Positions 1 to 11,114 are shown, counted from the first letter of the stretch. The stretch: DNA of 64,000 nucleotides from Persicimonas caeni (GCF_006517175.1 NZ_CP041186.1:3437074-3501073); one strand, 5' to 3'. The notes: generated by a model from the sequence alone, not told the origin. Numbers and translations are program-made.

Positions 1-1
1 G

Positions 2-1795
<1,794 letters not shown>

Positions 1796-1960
1796 GAGCT
1801 GGTTTCAATACCTTATTTGGTCCCTGACTTCGTGAAATTGCCGATGCCTGCGTTGAAAATGCTCGACGATAGCCTCCGGCATCGCCTGCGCTTTTCGCTT
1901 TGGCCTCGACAATTTCATTTTGTCAGTGCCTCAAAACGGTTTTGAAACCCACTCTAAGTA

Positions 1961-2040
1961 CAACGCAAGAACACACCCCAAATCGCAACGCAAGAACACA
2001 CCCTAAATCGCAACGCAAGAACACACCCCAAATCGCAACC
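1961..2040. repeat. 25-bp tandem repeat, three copies
   Basis: Three head-to-tail copies start at 1961, 1986 and 2011; each begins CAACGCAAGAACACACCC. They lie in the relatively AT-rich spacer 1796-2221 between dnaE2 and the convergent lipoprotein gene. Apart from this repeat and the hairpin at 2117-2164 I see nothing functional in that spacer; the 84-codon open frame there is mostly repeat and has no ribosome binding site. Confidence 0.8.
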
Positions 2041-2116
2041 CCAAAATCCTTAATTGCTCAAATAGAGGGCGTCGCAAACCCGCAAGGCATCCCAAAAACA
2101 AAAACAAACACAAAAA

Positions 2117-2164
2117 AGCTGGCGTTTCATCTCTGCTTTGCCTTGCAGAAATGAAACGCCAGCT
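2117..2164 (-). terminator. Rho-independent terminator of the 2222-5212 gene
   Basis: A perfect 14-bp inverted repeat (AGCTGGCGTTTCAT at 2117-2130, complement at 2151-2164) is extended by five more pairs around an eight-base loop. Read on the minus strand the stem is followed by a run of six T, placing a strong intrinsic terminator about 60 bases after the stop codon of the lipoprotein gene. Confidence 0.85.
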
Positions 2165-2221
2165 ATGTGGGCAGCTAAGGATTTAGGGGCTGCGAGTTGT
2201 CGGTTTGGCTAGCCTGTCAAT

Positions 2222-5212
2222 TCAGTAGATGGCGATGCGCTCGATCTCGAACCAGCCGTCGGCAAAGTTGCCCGCCTGGTCTTTGAAGCGCTCGACCGGG
2301 TCGAGGCGGATGGCGTTGATCTGGCCTTGCCACGGCTGCTGCGGCGAGGTCGGGGTGACGGTCAGGTCGAAGGTGAGGTCCTGGAACTGCAGCAAGAAGA
2401 TCGGGCCTTGCGTGAAGCTTCGCCAGGCGTCGAAGGCGCCGTAGTTCGAGTCCCACATGAACGTGACCGTGTCGTCGTTGTAGTTGTTCGAGGTGCGCAG
2501 CCGCACCTCCACGGTGCTGAACCGGCTGGCGTCGATGGGCTGGGGGAACCAGTACTCGATGCGCGGGTCGTCGCCGGTGGCGGTCGACTCAAAGCGCATG
2601 ATGCCGCCCGAGACGGTCGCCGTGGGGGTGGCCAGGTGGTCTTTGGCCTCCCAGCCCTCGGTGTCGGTGTCGTGCGAGAAGGTCCACTCGAACACGTCGT
2701 TGCCGACCACGCGCCACTTCTCGAGGGTGGCGGTGCCGTCGAGCGTCGCCTCGAGCTTGATCGCCGGGTATTGCGCCGGGTCGAGGTCCCACAGGTGCAC
2801 CGTCTTGGAGGTCAGGCCGGCCGAGTTGCCCGGGATGGCCGTGTCGGGGATGGGCTGGCCGGCGGCGTCGAGCACGCGCAGCGACACGTCGCCCGAGCCG
2901 ACCCACTGGACCTTCTCCCAGAACTGCTTGCCGCCGAACATGCCGAAGTCGATGGTGTCGGTGACCACCGTGGCGGTGCCATTCGCCCCGTAGGACAGCG
3001 TGCCCGAGGCATACGGGGTGTACGAGCCTCCCGAGCAGCCGCCGGCGTCGACGTAGCTGGAGAAGTTGACGCGGATGGTGGTCTGCCCGTCGTTGACGTA
3101 CTGGTCGAGGTTCGGAATCGACAGTGTGCTCGAGCCCGAGCACGCGCTCGGGTTGACCGTGCCGATATGGGTCCCCTCGATACTCACGGTGGCGTACTCC
3201 GAGGAGCTGTTGAAGTCTCCGTCGAGGCTGATCCGAATCTGCCCGGTCGTCCCGGTGGGCACGGACGGCAGGTTCGAGTAGTTGAGAGTGACCGCCGAGG
3301 TGCTCGACCCCGTGTCCGACCCGCTGTAATTGATTTGCACGGGCGTGATCGAGTCGTTGCTCACCACCGCGTCGGCCAGGGTGTTCAGCTCGAACTGGTC
3401 GTTCGTCGACTGCTGCCAGACCGCGCCGTACTCGTACGTCGAGTCGACGTGGACCGTCCAGATGGGCGACCACTCGCTCCAGCGGTAGTTGTTGTCGTCT
3501 TTGGAGCGAACTCGCCAGTAGTAGACGGTCTGGTCGTCCAGGTCGCTGGGCGGGGTGAACTGGGTGTCGATGGTCTCGCCGGTGCCCTTGGGGTCGGGGA
3601 AGCTCGGGTCGGTGTCGTACTGCATCTCGTAGATGATGCTGTCGAAGTCCGGGTCGAAGCTTCGCCAGCGGAACATCGGGGTGCGGTCGGTGGTCAGCTT
3701 GCCGTTCCACGGCGCGAGCTGCTCGGGCGTCGTCGGCTCGGTGTTCCAGGCGGGCATGTCGATGTCGTCGACCCACACCTCGTTCCACGGCACGTGGTTC
3801 GGGTCGAGGTAGGTCGAGCGGCTGTACTCCCACTCGAACACCCGGTTGGGGCCGTTGGGGCCGGTCGCCGAGACCGGGAAGCTGACCTGCTGCCAGGCGT
3901 TCTGACCCGACAATTCGATCTGCTGGACGCCGTCGATATAAAAGCGAAAGAAGTGCTCGCCGGGCTCGGTGTTGGTCTTGACCCAGAACGAAATCGTGGT
4001 GTCCTGGCGCACGCTCAGGCTCAGGGTGACGCTGGTCGTCTCGCCCTCGCCGTGCACCGAGCTCGAGCGCATGCAGTAGCTGCCGGCGTGGCAGTTGGCC
4101 GGGTCGGTCTCGATCTCCCAGTGGTTCGGGTTCGAGGTCTGGTCGCTGTTGAAGTCGTAGGGGAACAGCGAGAAGTCGCCGGTCTCGAAGTCCTCGTCGA
4201 CCTCGTACGACGGGGTGGCGTCGATGCAGGTGCCCGTGTCGATGAAGTCGCACACCTGGGTGGCGCAGTCGTCGTGGGTGCTGCAGGTCGCGCCGATGGC
4301 GCAGGCCCCGCAGGTCGAGCCGCCGCAGTCGACGTCGGTCTCGTCCTGGTTTTGCACGCCGTCGGTGCAGGTCTCGGCGTCGGCGGCCACGCATTGGTCG
4401 GTGTTGCCGCTGTCGCAGTTGCCCGTCGAGCAGTCGGAGGCTTGCGCGCAGGTTTGGCCCTCGGCGCAGGCCCCGCAGGTCGAGCCGCCGCAGTCGACGT
4501 CGGTCTCGTCCTGGTTTTGCACGCCGTCGTCGCACGAGGGCGCGTCGGCCAGGCATGTGCCGCTATTCGTGTCACAATAGCCGCTCAGGCAATCGCTCGA
4601 GGCGGTGCAGCCCTCGTCGACCTCGCAGGCCGCGCAGGTCGCCCCGCCGCAGTCGACGTCGGTCTCGTCCTGGTTTTGGGTGCCGTCGGTGCAGGTCTCG
4701 GTCGTCGCGTCGACGCACTGGTCGGTGTTGTTGGCGTCGCAGTTGGAGGTGTCGCAGTCCGACGCCTCTTCGCACTGCTGGCCCGTCGAGCACGGCTCGC
4801 AGACCGATCCGCCGCAGTCGACATCGGTCTCGTCCTGGTTTTGGGCGCCGTCGTCGCAGGTTTCACCCGCGCCGCCGACACACTCGGCGGTGTCGCCCTG
4901 CTCGTCGCAGATCTTGTCGGAGTTCGCGCAGTCGACGCCCGCCTCCCAGACCTTGCAGCCGTTCGCGTCGACCGTGCACGCCTCGATGACGCTCTCGTCG
5001 CAGCGCATCGCGCCGATGATCGAGCACTCGTGCTCGCACTGCAGGTTGTTGCCCCCGTCGCCGCCGCCGGCGTCGTTGTTGCCGGCGTCTGCGCCGTTGT
5101 TGGTGTTGTTCGAGGAGCTGTTGTTGCCCCCGCCGTCGTCCCCACATCCGGCCGCGGCAAACGCCGCCACCATCAAGGCAATCCATAACAAACGAAACGT
5201 GCTGCGCATCAT
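2222..5212 (-). CDS. Large secreted lipoprotein with four Cys-rich repeats
   Basis: About 996 residues. The start at 5212 is chosen because AGGAG lies six bases upstream; an upstream in-frame start at 5248 has no such site. The N-terminus is a lipoprotein signal peptide ending AAAGC, followed by an Asn/Ser/Asp/Gly-rich linker. Roughly residues 110-330 hold four near-identical cysteine modules of the form [23 protein letters not shown], each followed by a second Cys-rich stretch of the DCxxxxC kind. After that come beta-rich regions including a fibronectin-like segment ([18 protein letters not shown]). Such modules are common in myxobacterial surface proteins, but the ligand is unknown. The gene stands alone, with a promoter candidate at 5309-5337 and a terminator at 2117-2164. 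Function not recognised; surface attachment or sugar binding is a guess. Confidence 0.85.
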   Translation of the reverse strand: MMRSTFRLLWIALMVAAFAAAGCGDDGGGNNSSSNNTNNGADAGNNDAGGGDGGNNLQCEHECSIIGAMRCDESVIEACTVDANGCKVWEAGVDCANSDKICDEQGDTAECVGGAGETCDDGAQNQDETDVDCGGSVCEPCSTGQQCEEASDCDTSNCDANNTDQCVDATTETCTDGTQNQDETDVDCGGATCAACEVDEGCTASSDCLSGYCDTNSGTCLADAPSCDDGVQNQDETDVDCGGSTCGACAEGQTCAQASDCSTGNCDSGNTDQCVAADAETCTDGVQNQDETDVDCGGSTCGACAIGATCSTHDDCATQVCDFIDTGTCIDATPSYEVDEDFETGDFSLFPYDFNSDQTSNPNHWEIETDPANCHAGSYCMRSSSVHGEGETTSVTLSLSVRQDTTISFWVKTNTEPGEHFFRFYIDGVQQIELSGQNAWQQVSFPVSATGPNGPNRVFEWEYSRSTYLDPNHVPWNEVWVDDIDMPAWNTEPTTPEQLAPWNGKLTTDRTPMFRWRSFDPDFDSIIYEMQYDTDPSFPDPKGTGETIDTQFTPPSDLDDQTVYYWRVRSKDDNNYRWSEWSPIWTVHVDSTYEYGAVWQQSTNDQFELNTLADAVVSNDSITPVQINYSGSDTGSSTSAVTLNYSNLPSVPTGTTGQIRISLDGDFNSSSEYATVSIEGTHIGTVNPSACSGSSTLSIPNLDQYVNDGQTTIRVNFSSYVDAGGCSGGSYTPYASGTLSYGANGTATVVTDTIDFGMFGGKQFWEKVQWVGSGDVSLRVLDAAGQPIPDTAIPGNSAGLTSKTVHLWDLDPAQYPAIKLEATLDGTATLEKWRVVGNDVFEWTFSHDTDTEGWEAKDHLATPTATVSGGIMRFESTATGDDPRIEYWFPQPIDASRFSTVEVRLRTSNNYNDDTVTFMWDSNYGAFDAWRSFTQGPIFLLQFQDLTFDLTVTPTSPQQPWQGQINAIRLDPVERFKDQAGNFADGWFEIERIAIY

Positions 5213-5308
5213 CCTACACTCCTGCTGAGTCAGCGTTCTCGAAGACACACGCGCCCCCTGCTCGCCCGTGCCATCCTGTACCGTTCACGGCTTCAAGTTA
5301 ACACAACC

Positions 5309-5337
5309 TTGATACGCGTTTCTGGTACAAAGTTCAA
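5309..5337 (-). promoter_or_regulatory. Sigma-70-like promoter for the Cys-repeat lipoprotein
   Basis: On the minus strand TTGAAC (-35) is followed after exactly 17 bases by TATCAA (-10). Each hexamer matches four of six consensus bases. Predicted transcription would start near 5302, giving a leader of about 90 bases. Confidence 0.45.
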
Positions 5338-5581
5338 GATTTTCAGGGGGGTAGTCGTGGCGCCTGGCCAGGTTCGCTCAATGATTGAGCTGCGGTTCGT
5401 TTTCGCAGTTCGGCGAGGCAGCCGCCCCACCGGGCTTGTCCCGGTGGACGGAAAGCCTGAAAGCTAGATGCGCGCCCACCCACCTCCATGGCGCGCGCAG
5501 CGCGCCGAGTTGACGGCCGGCACCGGTCACGGCGTCCGGCTCACGATCCAACACAAATGGCGAAAGCGCACAACCTGCCCG

Positions 5582-5720
5582 GGGCGCGCGGCGTCCTCGC
5601 CCGCCCTGGGGCGTCCCCGCCCCAGCCGGGCCGCGCGGCGTCCTCGCCCGCCCTGGGGCGTCACCGCCCCAGCCGGGCCGCGCGGCGTCCTCGCCCGCCC
5701 TGGGGCGTCCCCGCCCCAGC
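5582..5720. repeat. 47-bp GC-rich tandem repeat, three copies
   Basis: GCGTCCTCGCCCGCCC recurs at 5591, 5638 and 5685, a strict 47-bp period, and each copy contains the self-complementary CTGGGGCG/CGCCCCAG. First member of a gene-free stretch of about 1.8 kb (5213-7008) made almost entirely of repeats. Long open frames here (for example 5488-6825) lack a ribosome binding site and follow the repeat periods, so I do not call them genes. Confidence 0.8.
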
Positions 5721-5734
5721 TTGCGTGTCTTCCT

Positions 5735-6194
5735 GCAAGGCACACGCCTTGCCCAAACACGTGCGGGGCCCGAGACGGACCCCGCGACGACGAGGTGCCA
5801 GACACCGTGTTGTGGTCGGCGAACCCGTCCATCGAGGCCCACGAAGTGGGTTGACGGTGAGGTGTCAGGCACCGTGTTATGCGGCCGTGATCGTCGTCGT
5901 GATCGTGATCGTGATCGGCCGTTTGTCTCGCCGCGAACGACAACCGCCGATCACGACGACGATCACGATCACGATCACGGAGCCGTCGACGCGGTGTCAG
6001 GCACCGTGTTGTGCGGCCGTGATCGTCGTCGTGATCGTGATCGGCCGTTTGTCTCGCCGCGAACGACAACCGCCGATCACGACGACGATCACGATCACGG
6101 AGCCGTCGACGCGGTGTCAGGCGCCGTGTTGTCGCGTGTCTGAGGCAAGGCACGCGCCTTGCTCGAACACGTGCGGGGCCCGAGACGGACCCCG
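5735..6194. repeat. Block flanked by a 50-bp direct repeat
   Basis: A 50-base sequence beginning GCAAGGCAC and ending GAGACGGACCCC occurs at 5735-5784 and again at 6145-6194 with only a few differences. Each copy has a small palindrome (GCAAGGCACACGCCTTGC in the first). The pair encloses the hairpin units at 5861-6112. Confidence 0.75.
5861..6112. repeat. Two tandem long-hairpin units (132 and 120 bp)
   Basis: Units start at 5861 and 5993, each opening with GGTGTCAGGCACCGTGTT; a third copy of this motif at 6113 and a variant near 5798 lack the rest of the unit. Each unit contains a long arm built from GATCGT/GTGATC steps, a central segment CGTTTGTCTCGCCGC and the complementary arm. The second unit is 12 bp shorter because each arm lost one six-base step, so pairing is kept. 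Confidence 0.8.
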
Positions 6195-6339
6195 GCTCCC
6201 TCCAAAAAAGCGCCCGCATCGCTGGGGAAAGGGGGAGGTATGCCATTGCCGGGGCGTTGAGTCACCCCGGCGGTCTCGAACGGCCTCGTCACCCCTGGAC
6301 GGGCGATCGCTGATCAAACCTGGGCGCCTGGCGGATCTT

Positions 6340-6660
6340 GCTTGGGTACAAACACAGCTCGGCGGGCTACAGACACAGCTCGGCGGGCTACAGACACAGC
6401 TCGGCGGGCTACAGACACAGCTCGGCGAGCTACAGACACAGCTCGGCGGGCTACAGACACAGCTCGGCGGGCTACAGACACAGCTCGGCGAGCTACAGAC
6501 ACAGCTCGGCGAGCTACAGACACAGCTTGGCGGGCTACAGACACAGCTCGGCGGGCGCCTTACGAGTGACGCCGGGCTACAGACGGGTGTCGGCGGGCTA
6601 CAGACGGGTGTCGGCGGGCGCCTTACGGGTGTCGGCGGGCGCCTTACAAGCGACGCCGGC
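6340..6660. repeat. 21-bp tandem repeat array, about 15 units
   Basis: The period is 21 bp, with core GGCGGGCTACAGACACAGCT (20 of the 21 bases) repeated about ten times to 6552, then diverged 21-bp relatives (ACAGACGGGTGTCGGCGGG) to about 6660. The period is a multiple of three, so open frames run through it on both strands (LQTQLGG reading forward). There is no ribosome binding site, signal peptide or non-repetitive flank to support a protein. Confidence 0.8.
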
Positions 6661-6665
6661 CTTCT

Positions 6666-6823
6666 ATTGAAGGAACTAGCATTGAAGGGCGGACGAGTTG
6701 CGACTCCTGTGCGTCACATACGCTCGGGTCGCAGAAGAGGTGTAAACTCTCCTGCGACCCGAACGTCGCCGCACGCAATGGAGGAACGAATCGTCCGCCC
6801 TTCAATACTAGTTCTACTTCAAT
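6666..6823. mobile_element. MITE-like imperfect palindrome
   Basis: The arms at about 6666-6733 and 6752-6823 are complementary over most of their length: ATTGAAG, ACTAG, ATTGAAGGGCGGACGA and GGGTCGCAG on the left recur inverted on the right. The whole 158-bp structure would fold as one long hairpin with a loop near 6734-6751. No protein is encoded, and no clear target duplication is seen. Confidence 0.55.
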
Positions 6824-6979
6824 AGCAGACGCTTGTGACCTGCAAGGCGTGGAGCTCACTTCGATAGCGACCCGAACGTCGCCGCACGCAATGGAGGAAC
6901 GAATCGTCCGCCCTTCAATACTAGTTCTACTTCAATAGCAGACGCTTGTGACCTGCAAGGCGTGGAGCTCACTTCGATA
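6754..6979. repeat. 113-bp direct duplication
   Basis: Copies at 6754-6866 and 6867-6979 appear identical. The unit is the right arm of the palindrome at 6666-6823 plus about 43 bp beyond it. A third partial copy (CAGACGCTTGTG) begins at 6981 and runs to within a few bases of the stop codon of the 7009-7995 gene. Confidence 0.85.
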
Positions 6980-7008
6980 GCAGACGCTTGTGTCCTGCAA
7001 GGCGCGTA

Positions 7009-7995
7009 TCAAAGCTTCGTGGTGTACGGAAAGCGATAATGGATCATCAAAAAGCCCTCGCCGACGTGCCACAGGGCGTCGTCGTCGTCGCCTTCGAGGA
7101 TGGAGCCGCCGATATTTTGGGGCAGGTAGAAGTTCGAGTCCCAGCCCAGGCTCATGCCCCAGGTCTCCGAGAACATCGTGCCCAATTCGACGCCGACGCT
7201 GGCGCCCGGGCGCAGAAAGTGGGTCGACTCGAAGACGTCAGAGTCGATGTAGGCGTAGGTGAGCAGCGCGCCGGCGCCCACGCTTAGCCGCGTCGACGAG
7301 GTCTTGACGAGGGAGAGGCCCAGGCGAGCGAGCTCCCAGGTGGCGCCGTAGACGCCGGTATTCTTGGTCTTGGGGGAGAAGTAGATATTGCGCGGGATCA
7401 GCGCCACGGCCGCCGGGGCGTAGCGGATCTCGGTGTCGGGCTTGAACATGCCCCGGTACTTACGAGGCACGAGGTGGCGGTTTTTGCGGTAGAACTCGTA
7501 GTCGATGATCGCGGCGGCGTCGAAGCGAAGCCCGTAGTGCCAGGGCTGGTCTTCGTAGATCGGGCCCGACAGCAGCGCACCGCCGCTCAGCGGGTTGCCG
7601 AAGGCGTAGAACGCCGGGCCCACGCCCACGTCGACCGTGGCGGTGACCTCGCGCGAGCGCTTTCGGCGAGGCTTTCGGCTGCTCGTTTTGGTGGACCTCG
7701 AGGAGGGCTTTTTGACCGAGGTGTTCTTCGACTTTTTGGAGCGCGAGCGCGACCGGGAGCGCGAGCGGGATTTCGACTTCGAGTCGGACTCCGAGGAGCT
7801 GTCCGTCTCGTAGGAGCGCCGGGTGCGGGCTCCGGCGTGGCCCTCGTCGGTCGAGCCGGGCGCCGCGCCGCCCGAGCGGGCGAGCTCGGCGTCGGGCGCC
7901 GACTCGGCGCTGGCCACGCCCTGGTGGGCCAACAACATGCTCGTCGCCGCCGCGAGCGCCACCACAGTCATTCGACTCATCTTTGCGTACTTCAT
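7009..7995 (-). CDS. Predicted outer-membrane beta-barrel protein
   Basis: About 328 residues from MKYAKMSRMTVV; this start has GAGGGCAGG upstream, while the in-frame start 24 bases earlier has none. A signal peptide ends near GVASAES. A long Ser/Arg/Lys-rich low-complexity segment (SKSRSRSRSRSRSKKSK, about residues 75-125) precedes a C-terminal domain of about 190 residues with alternating beta pattern (VDVGVGPAFYAFG, GASVGVELGTMF, WGMSLGWDSNFYLP) ending in an aromatic-rich strand, as in OmpA-like barrels. The basic linker is odd for an exported protein and could bind LPS or nucleic acid; that is inference. Divergent from the 8231 gene. Specific function unknown. Confidence 0.8.
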   Translation of the reverse strand: MKYAKMSRMTVVALAAATSMLLAHQGVASAESAPDAELARSGGAAPGSTDEGHAGARTRRSYETDSSSESDSKSKSRSRSRSRSRSKKSKNTSVKKPSSRSTKTSSRKPRRKRSREVTATVDVGVGPAFYAFGNPLSGGALLSGPIYEDQPWHYGLRFDAAAIIDYEFYRKNRHLVPRKYRGMFKPDTEIRYAPAAVALIPRNIYFSPKTKNTGVYGATWELARLGLSLVKTSSTRLSVGAGALLTYAYIDSDVFESTHFLRPGASVGVELGTMFSETWGMSLGWDSNFYLPQNIGGSILEGDDDDALWHVGEGFLMIHYRFPYTTKL

Positions 7996-8085
7996 CTGCC
8001 TGCCCTCGAAGCCATACAATCGGTCAGTTCCACGTTCTCAGTTGTACGGTGAGACTGTCCCGACGCCAAAGAAATTCACTATCTC

Positions 8086-8102
8086 TTGGCACGATTTTGG
8101 CA
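8086..8102 (+). promoter_or_regulatory. Sigma-54 (-24/-12) promoter candidate
   Basis: The sequence TTGGCACGATTTTGGCA places GG at 8088-8089 and GC at 8100-8101, the 12-base offset required for RpoN promoters, and matches the consensus TGGCACG-N4-TTGCA except for one base. It points at the gene starting at 8231, with a predicted start near 8113. A TTGACA at 8135-8140 could be part of a second, sigma-70 promoter but has no clear -10. Confidence 0.55.
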
Positions 8103-8230
8103 AGCTGCCTCGCCTGTCATCTATTGCCCGCGTTTTGACATGTGTCTATTAATTTTAATGCACCGCGGGTTGTTTTGGTGTAAAGCGGTCGCGCCATTTC
8201 GACGTAATCACGCTGCGAGGGAGTTGAAAC

Positions 8231-8767
8231 GTGGACACACAGGCCAAGATCGAACTCTTGAAACAAGACAGTTTCGCGTTTGATGTCGACTTAACCCTCA
8301 ACGAGCTCGATTGGACGCGCGTGCTCGGCCCGAACGGGCTGGGGAGGCAGTTGCTCCAGAAGATGGCCACGCTTGGAGCAGAGTCGTTCCAGTTCGGCGA
8401 GATCGATCACGTCGAGAACGGCACCTGCGAGATCTTTTCGTTCGAGGTCGAAGGCAGCCGCTTCGAGCTGCGCCTCGACTACGAGCAGCCCATCACCGCC
8501 ACCCTGCAGACGGCGGTGCGCCAGGTGCTCGACGGGGTCAACCGCGCGCTTCGCCGCCAGACGGTGCCGTACCGGTTCGTCTGCGTGCGCGACACGTGCA
8601 CCGGCGCCGGGTGCACCTACCGGCTCATGCAGCTTCCCACCCAGTGGCTGCGCGAGATGGAAGACGCGCTCAATATCGTCGCCGGGTTGAGCCTCGAGGA
8701 CTACGAGATGCAGCCGCCCTACGGCGGGCGTCCGCAGGCCGGCGGCGGCTTTATCGACGCGCGCTAG
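8231..8767 (+). CDS. Conserved hypothetical protein, 178 aa
   Basis: GTG start preceded by GAGGGAG at good distance. The protein is soluble and mixed alpha/beta, with no signal peptide or membrane segment. Two cysteines lie in DTCTGAGCTYRLM (about residues 118-130), which might hold a metal or form a disulfide. I do not recognise the family. It sits alone between the outer-membrane-type gene and ligA, with a sigma-54-type promoter candidate 130 bases upstream, so expression may be conditional. Its stop codon is 24 bases from the end of convergent ligA. Confidence 0.75.
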   Translation: MDTQAKIELLKQDSFAFDVDLTLNELDWTRVLGPNGLGRQLLQKMATLGAESFQFGEIDHVENGTCEIFSFEVEGSRFELRLDYEQPITATLQTAVRQVLDGVNRALRRQTVPYRFVCVRDTCTGAGCTYRLMQLPTQWLREMEDALNIVAGLSLEDYEMQPPYGGRPQAGGGFIDAR

Positions 8768-8791
8768 CTTGCATCTAGACCCGACAAGCAT

Positions 8792-10879
8792 CTAGAGACC
8801 CGACAAGAGCTCGCCGAACGCCTCTTCGTCCAAGATCTCGACGCCGAGTTCCCGCGCCTGGTCGAGCTTGCTGCCCGGGTTGTCACCCACGACCACATAA
8901 TCGGTCTCTCCGCTGACGCTGGAGGTGGCGCGCGCGCCGAGATCTTCGACGCGCCGCTTCGCCTCGCTGCGCGTGAAGTCGGCGAGGCTCCCCGTAAAGA
9001 CGAACTTCTTGCCCTCGAGCGGGCGCTCTGCTTCGCCGCCTGCCGACGGTGGCTCTTCGAGCTCCAAGCCCATGTCGAAGAGGCGCTCGAGGGCGCGCTC
9101 GTTTTGCTCCTCGTCGAAGAAGTCGACCACGCTGCCGGCGATCTCCGAGCCCACACCCGACACCTCCAACAACGCCTCTTCGTCCGCATCACGAAGGGCG
9201 TCGAGCGAGCCGAACGCCTCGGCTAAGAGGCGAGCGGTATGCTGGCCGACCATGGGGATGCCGAGGGCGAACAAAAAGCGATGGAGGCGGACCTTTTTGG
9301 AGCCCTGGATATTGTCGTAGAGCTTTCGGGCAGACTTGTCGGCGAAGCGCTCGAGGCCGGCGATAGCGTCGACGTCGAGTTCGTACAGGTCGGGGATGGA
9401 GCGGACCATCTCGCGCGAGACGAGCTGCTCGACGGTCTCTTCGCCCAGGCCCTCGATGTCCATGGCGTTGCGCGCGGCGAAGTGCTGGATGCGCCCGCGT
9501 AGCTGCGCCGGGCAGCTCATGCCGTTGGGGCAGAAGTGATTGGGCCCCTCGCGCACGACCTCGGCGCCGCAGCTCGGGCAGTGCTCGGGCATCTCGAAGG
9601 GCTCGCCGCGCTCGTCCTCGCCGCCCTTCTCGTTGGCTGTATCAATTCGCTCGACGACCTCCGGGATCACGTCGCCGGCGCGCTGGATGCGCACGGTGTC
9701 GCCCACGCGCACGTCTTTGGCGTGGACCTCCTCGATATTGTGCAAGGTCGCCCGGCTGACGGTCACCCCGCCCACGTCGACCGGGTCGAGCAGCGCCACG
9801 GGGGTGAGCTTGCCGGTGCGGCCGACCTGCACGACGATCTGCTCGAGGGTGGTGATCTCCTTTTTGGGCGTGAACTTCCACGCCAGCGCCCACCTGGGGC
9901 TGCGCGAGCGCACGCCCAGGCGCTCACGGTGGGCGAACTCGTTGACCTTGATGACCATCCCGTCGATCTCGTAGTCGAGCTCGTCGCGCACCTCCTCGAG
10001 GCTGGCGTAGAACGCCTCGACCTCCTCGAGGGTCTCGCAGCGGCGGCTGTGCTCGTCGATCTTGAGGCCCCACCTGGGAAAGCGGTCGAGCACGCGGCAC
10101 TCGGTCTCGGCGACCGGCGCGGAGGCGTCCATCACGTCGTAAAAGAAGATGTCGAGCGGACGCTGGGCGACCTGCGACGGGTCGAGCAGGCGCACGGTGC
10201 CGGCGGCGGCGTTTCGCGGGTTGGCGAACGGGTCGTCGCCGCGCTCGATGCGCCGCTTGTTGAGCTCCTGGAAGCCCGACTTGGGCATGAGCACCTCGCC
10301 GCGCACCGCCAAAAAGTCGGGATAATCGTCGCCCTGCAGCCGCAGGGGCACCGCGTGGATGGTGCGCACGTTGTCGGTGACGAGCTCGCCTTCTTCGCCG
10401 TTGCCGCGGGTAGAGGCGCGGGTAAGCTCGCCATTTTCATAGAGAATCTCGACGGAGAGGCCGTCGAATTTGGGCTCGCACACGTAGGTAAACTCGCCGC
10501 CGTCGAGGTTGTCGCGGATGAACTTGTCGAACCCGGCGACGTTGTCGGCCTCGAACTCGGCGTTGAGGCTGAGCATCGGGGCGACGTGCTCGACACGCTC
10601 GAGCGAGTCGAGCGGCTCGGCGCCGACGCGGCGGGTGGGCGAATTCGGCGACTGCAGCTCGGGGAAGGCCTCCTCGAGCGCTTCGAGCCGACGGAAGAGC
10701 TGGTCGTAGGCGCGATCGGCGATCACCGGGTCGTTTTGGACGTAGTAGCGGTAATCGTGGAAGTCGAGCGCCTCGCGAAGCCTCTCGACCTGCTCTCTGG
10801 CTTGGTCGTCGCTCAAGGTGTCGACGTCGTCGAAGTCGAGCTGCGGATCTCTGACAAAGGGATTGTCGGCATTCATCAT
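8792..10879 (-). CDS. ligA: NAD-dependent DNA ligase
   Basis: Full-length LigA (695 residues; family about 670-700), which seals nicks in replication and repair using NAD+. The Ia domain is N-terminal (HDYRYYVQNDPVIADRAYD); adenylation lysine K137 lies in CEPKFDGLS. The OB-fold is followed by a four-cysteine zinc site (CPSCGAEV...HFCPNGMSCPAQL), helix-hairpin-helix repeats and a C-terminal BRCT domain (KKFVFTGSLADFTRSEAKR). GGAG lies three and six bases before two consecutive ATG codons, so the start could be either. It appears monocistronic, convergent with the 8231 gene. Confidence 0.97.
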   Translation of the reverse strand: MMNADNPFVRDPQLDFDDVDTLSDDQAREQVERLREALDFHDYRYYVQNDPVIADRAYDQLFRRLEALEEAFPELQSPNSPTRRVGAEPLDSLERVEHVAPMLSLNAEFEADNVAGFDKFIRDNLDGGEFTYVCEPKFDGLSVEILYENGELTRASTRGNGEEGELVTDNVRTIHAVPLRLQGDDYPDFLAVRGEVLMPKSGFQELNKRRIERGDDPFANPRNAAAGTVRLLDPSQVAQRPLDIFFYDVMDASAPVAETECRVLDRFPRWGLKIDEHSRRCETLEEVEAFYASLEEVRDELDYEIDGMVIKVNEFAHRERLGVRSRSPRWALAWKFTPKKEITTLEQIVVQVGRTGKLTPVALLDPVDVGGVTVSRATLHNIEEVHAKDVRVGDTVRIQRAGDVIPEVVERIDTANEKGGEDERGEPFEMPEHCPSCGAEVVREGPNHFCPNGMSCPAQLRGRIQHFAARNAMDIEGLGEETVEQLVSREMVRSIPDLYELDVDAIAGLERFADKSARKLYDNIQGSKKVRLHRFLFALGIPMVGQHTARLLAEAFGSLDALRDADEEALLEVSGVGSEIAGSVVDFFDEEQNERALERLFDMGLELEEPPSAGGEAERPLEGKKFVFTGSLADFTRSEAKRRVEDLGARATSSVSGETDYVVVGDNPGSKLDQARELGVEILDEEAFGELLSGL

Positions 10880-10947
10880 TTGCTCCCGTCATAGCAGTTC
10901 GAGCGCAATGTCAGCACGAGACGTGCGGGTTAAAGCGGGCTTGTCTG

Positions 10948-10995
10948 GCCAAGCGCGAGCCAAGCGCAGGCCAAGCACGGGCCAAGCGCAGGCCA
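10948..10995. repeat. 11-bp short tandem repeat, about four copies
   Basis: GCCAAGCGCAG-type units begin at 10948, 10959, 10970 and 10981 in the intergenic space upstream of ligA. No function is apparent. Confidence 0.6.
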
Positions 10996-11114
10996 CCGGG
11001 GAGGCATATTAGATCCAAGGGTGATTTGCTGCGTTGGTACGGAGAGGCGCGAGTCTTGTTGGCACGGGACTTGCTGCTTATCTGGGTAGACGAACCACCT
11101 GAGGAGAACGAGCT

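Noticed and set aside
1961-2040. CRISPR-like short repeats
   Set aside because: Contiguous 25-bp tandem units without spacers.
2327-5188. 953-codon open frame antisense to the Cys-repeat lipoprotein
   Set aside because: Sense strand has signal peptide, lipobox, Shine-Dalgarno and terminator; antisense has none.
5488-6825. 445-codon open frame across the repeat block
   Set aside because: Formed by in-phase repeats (47-bp units, hairpins, 21-bp array); no ribosome binding site, several frames and both strands equally open.
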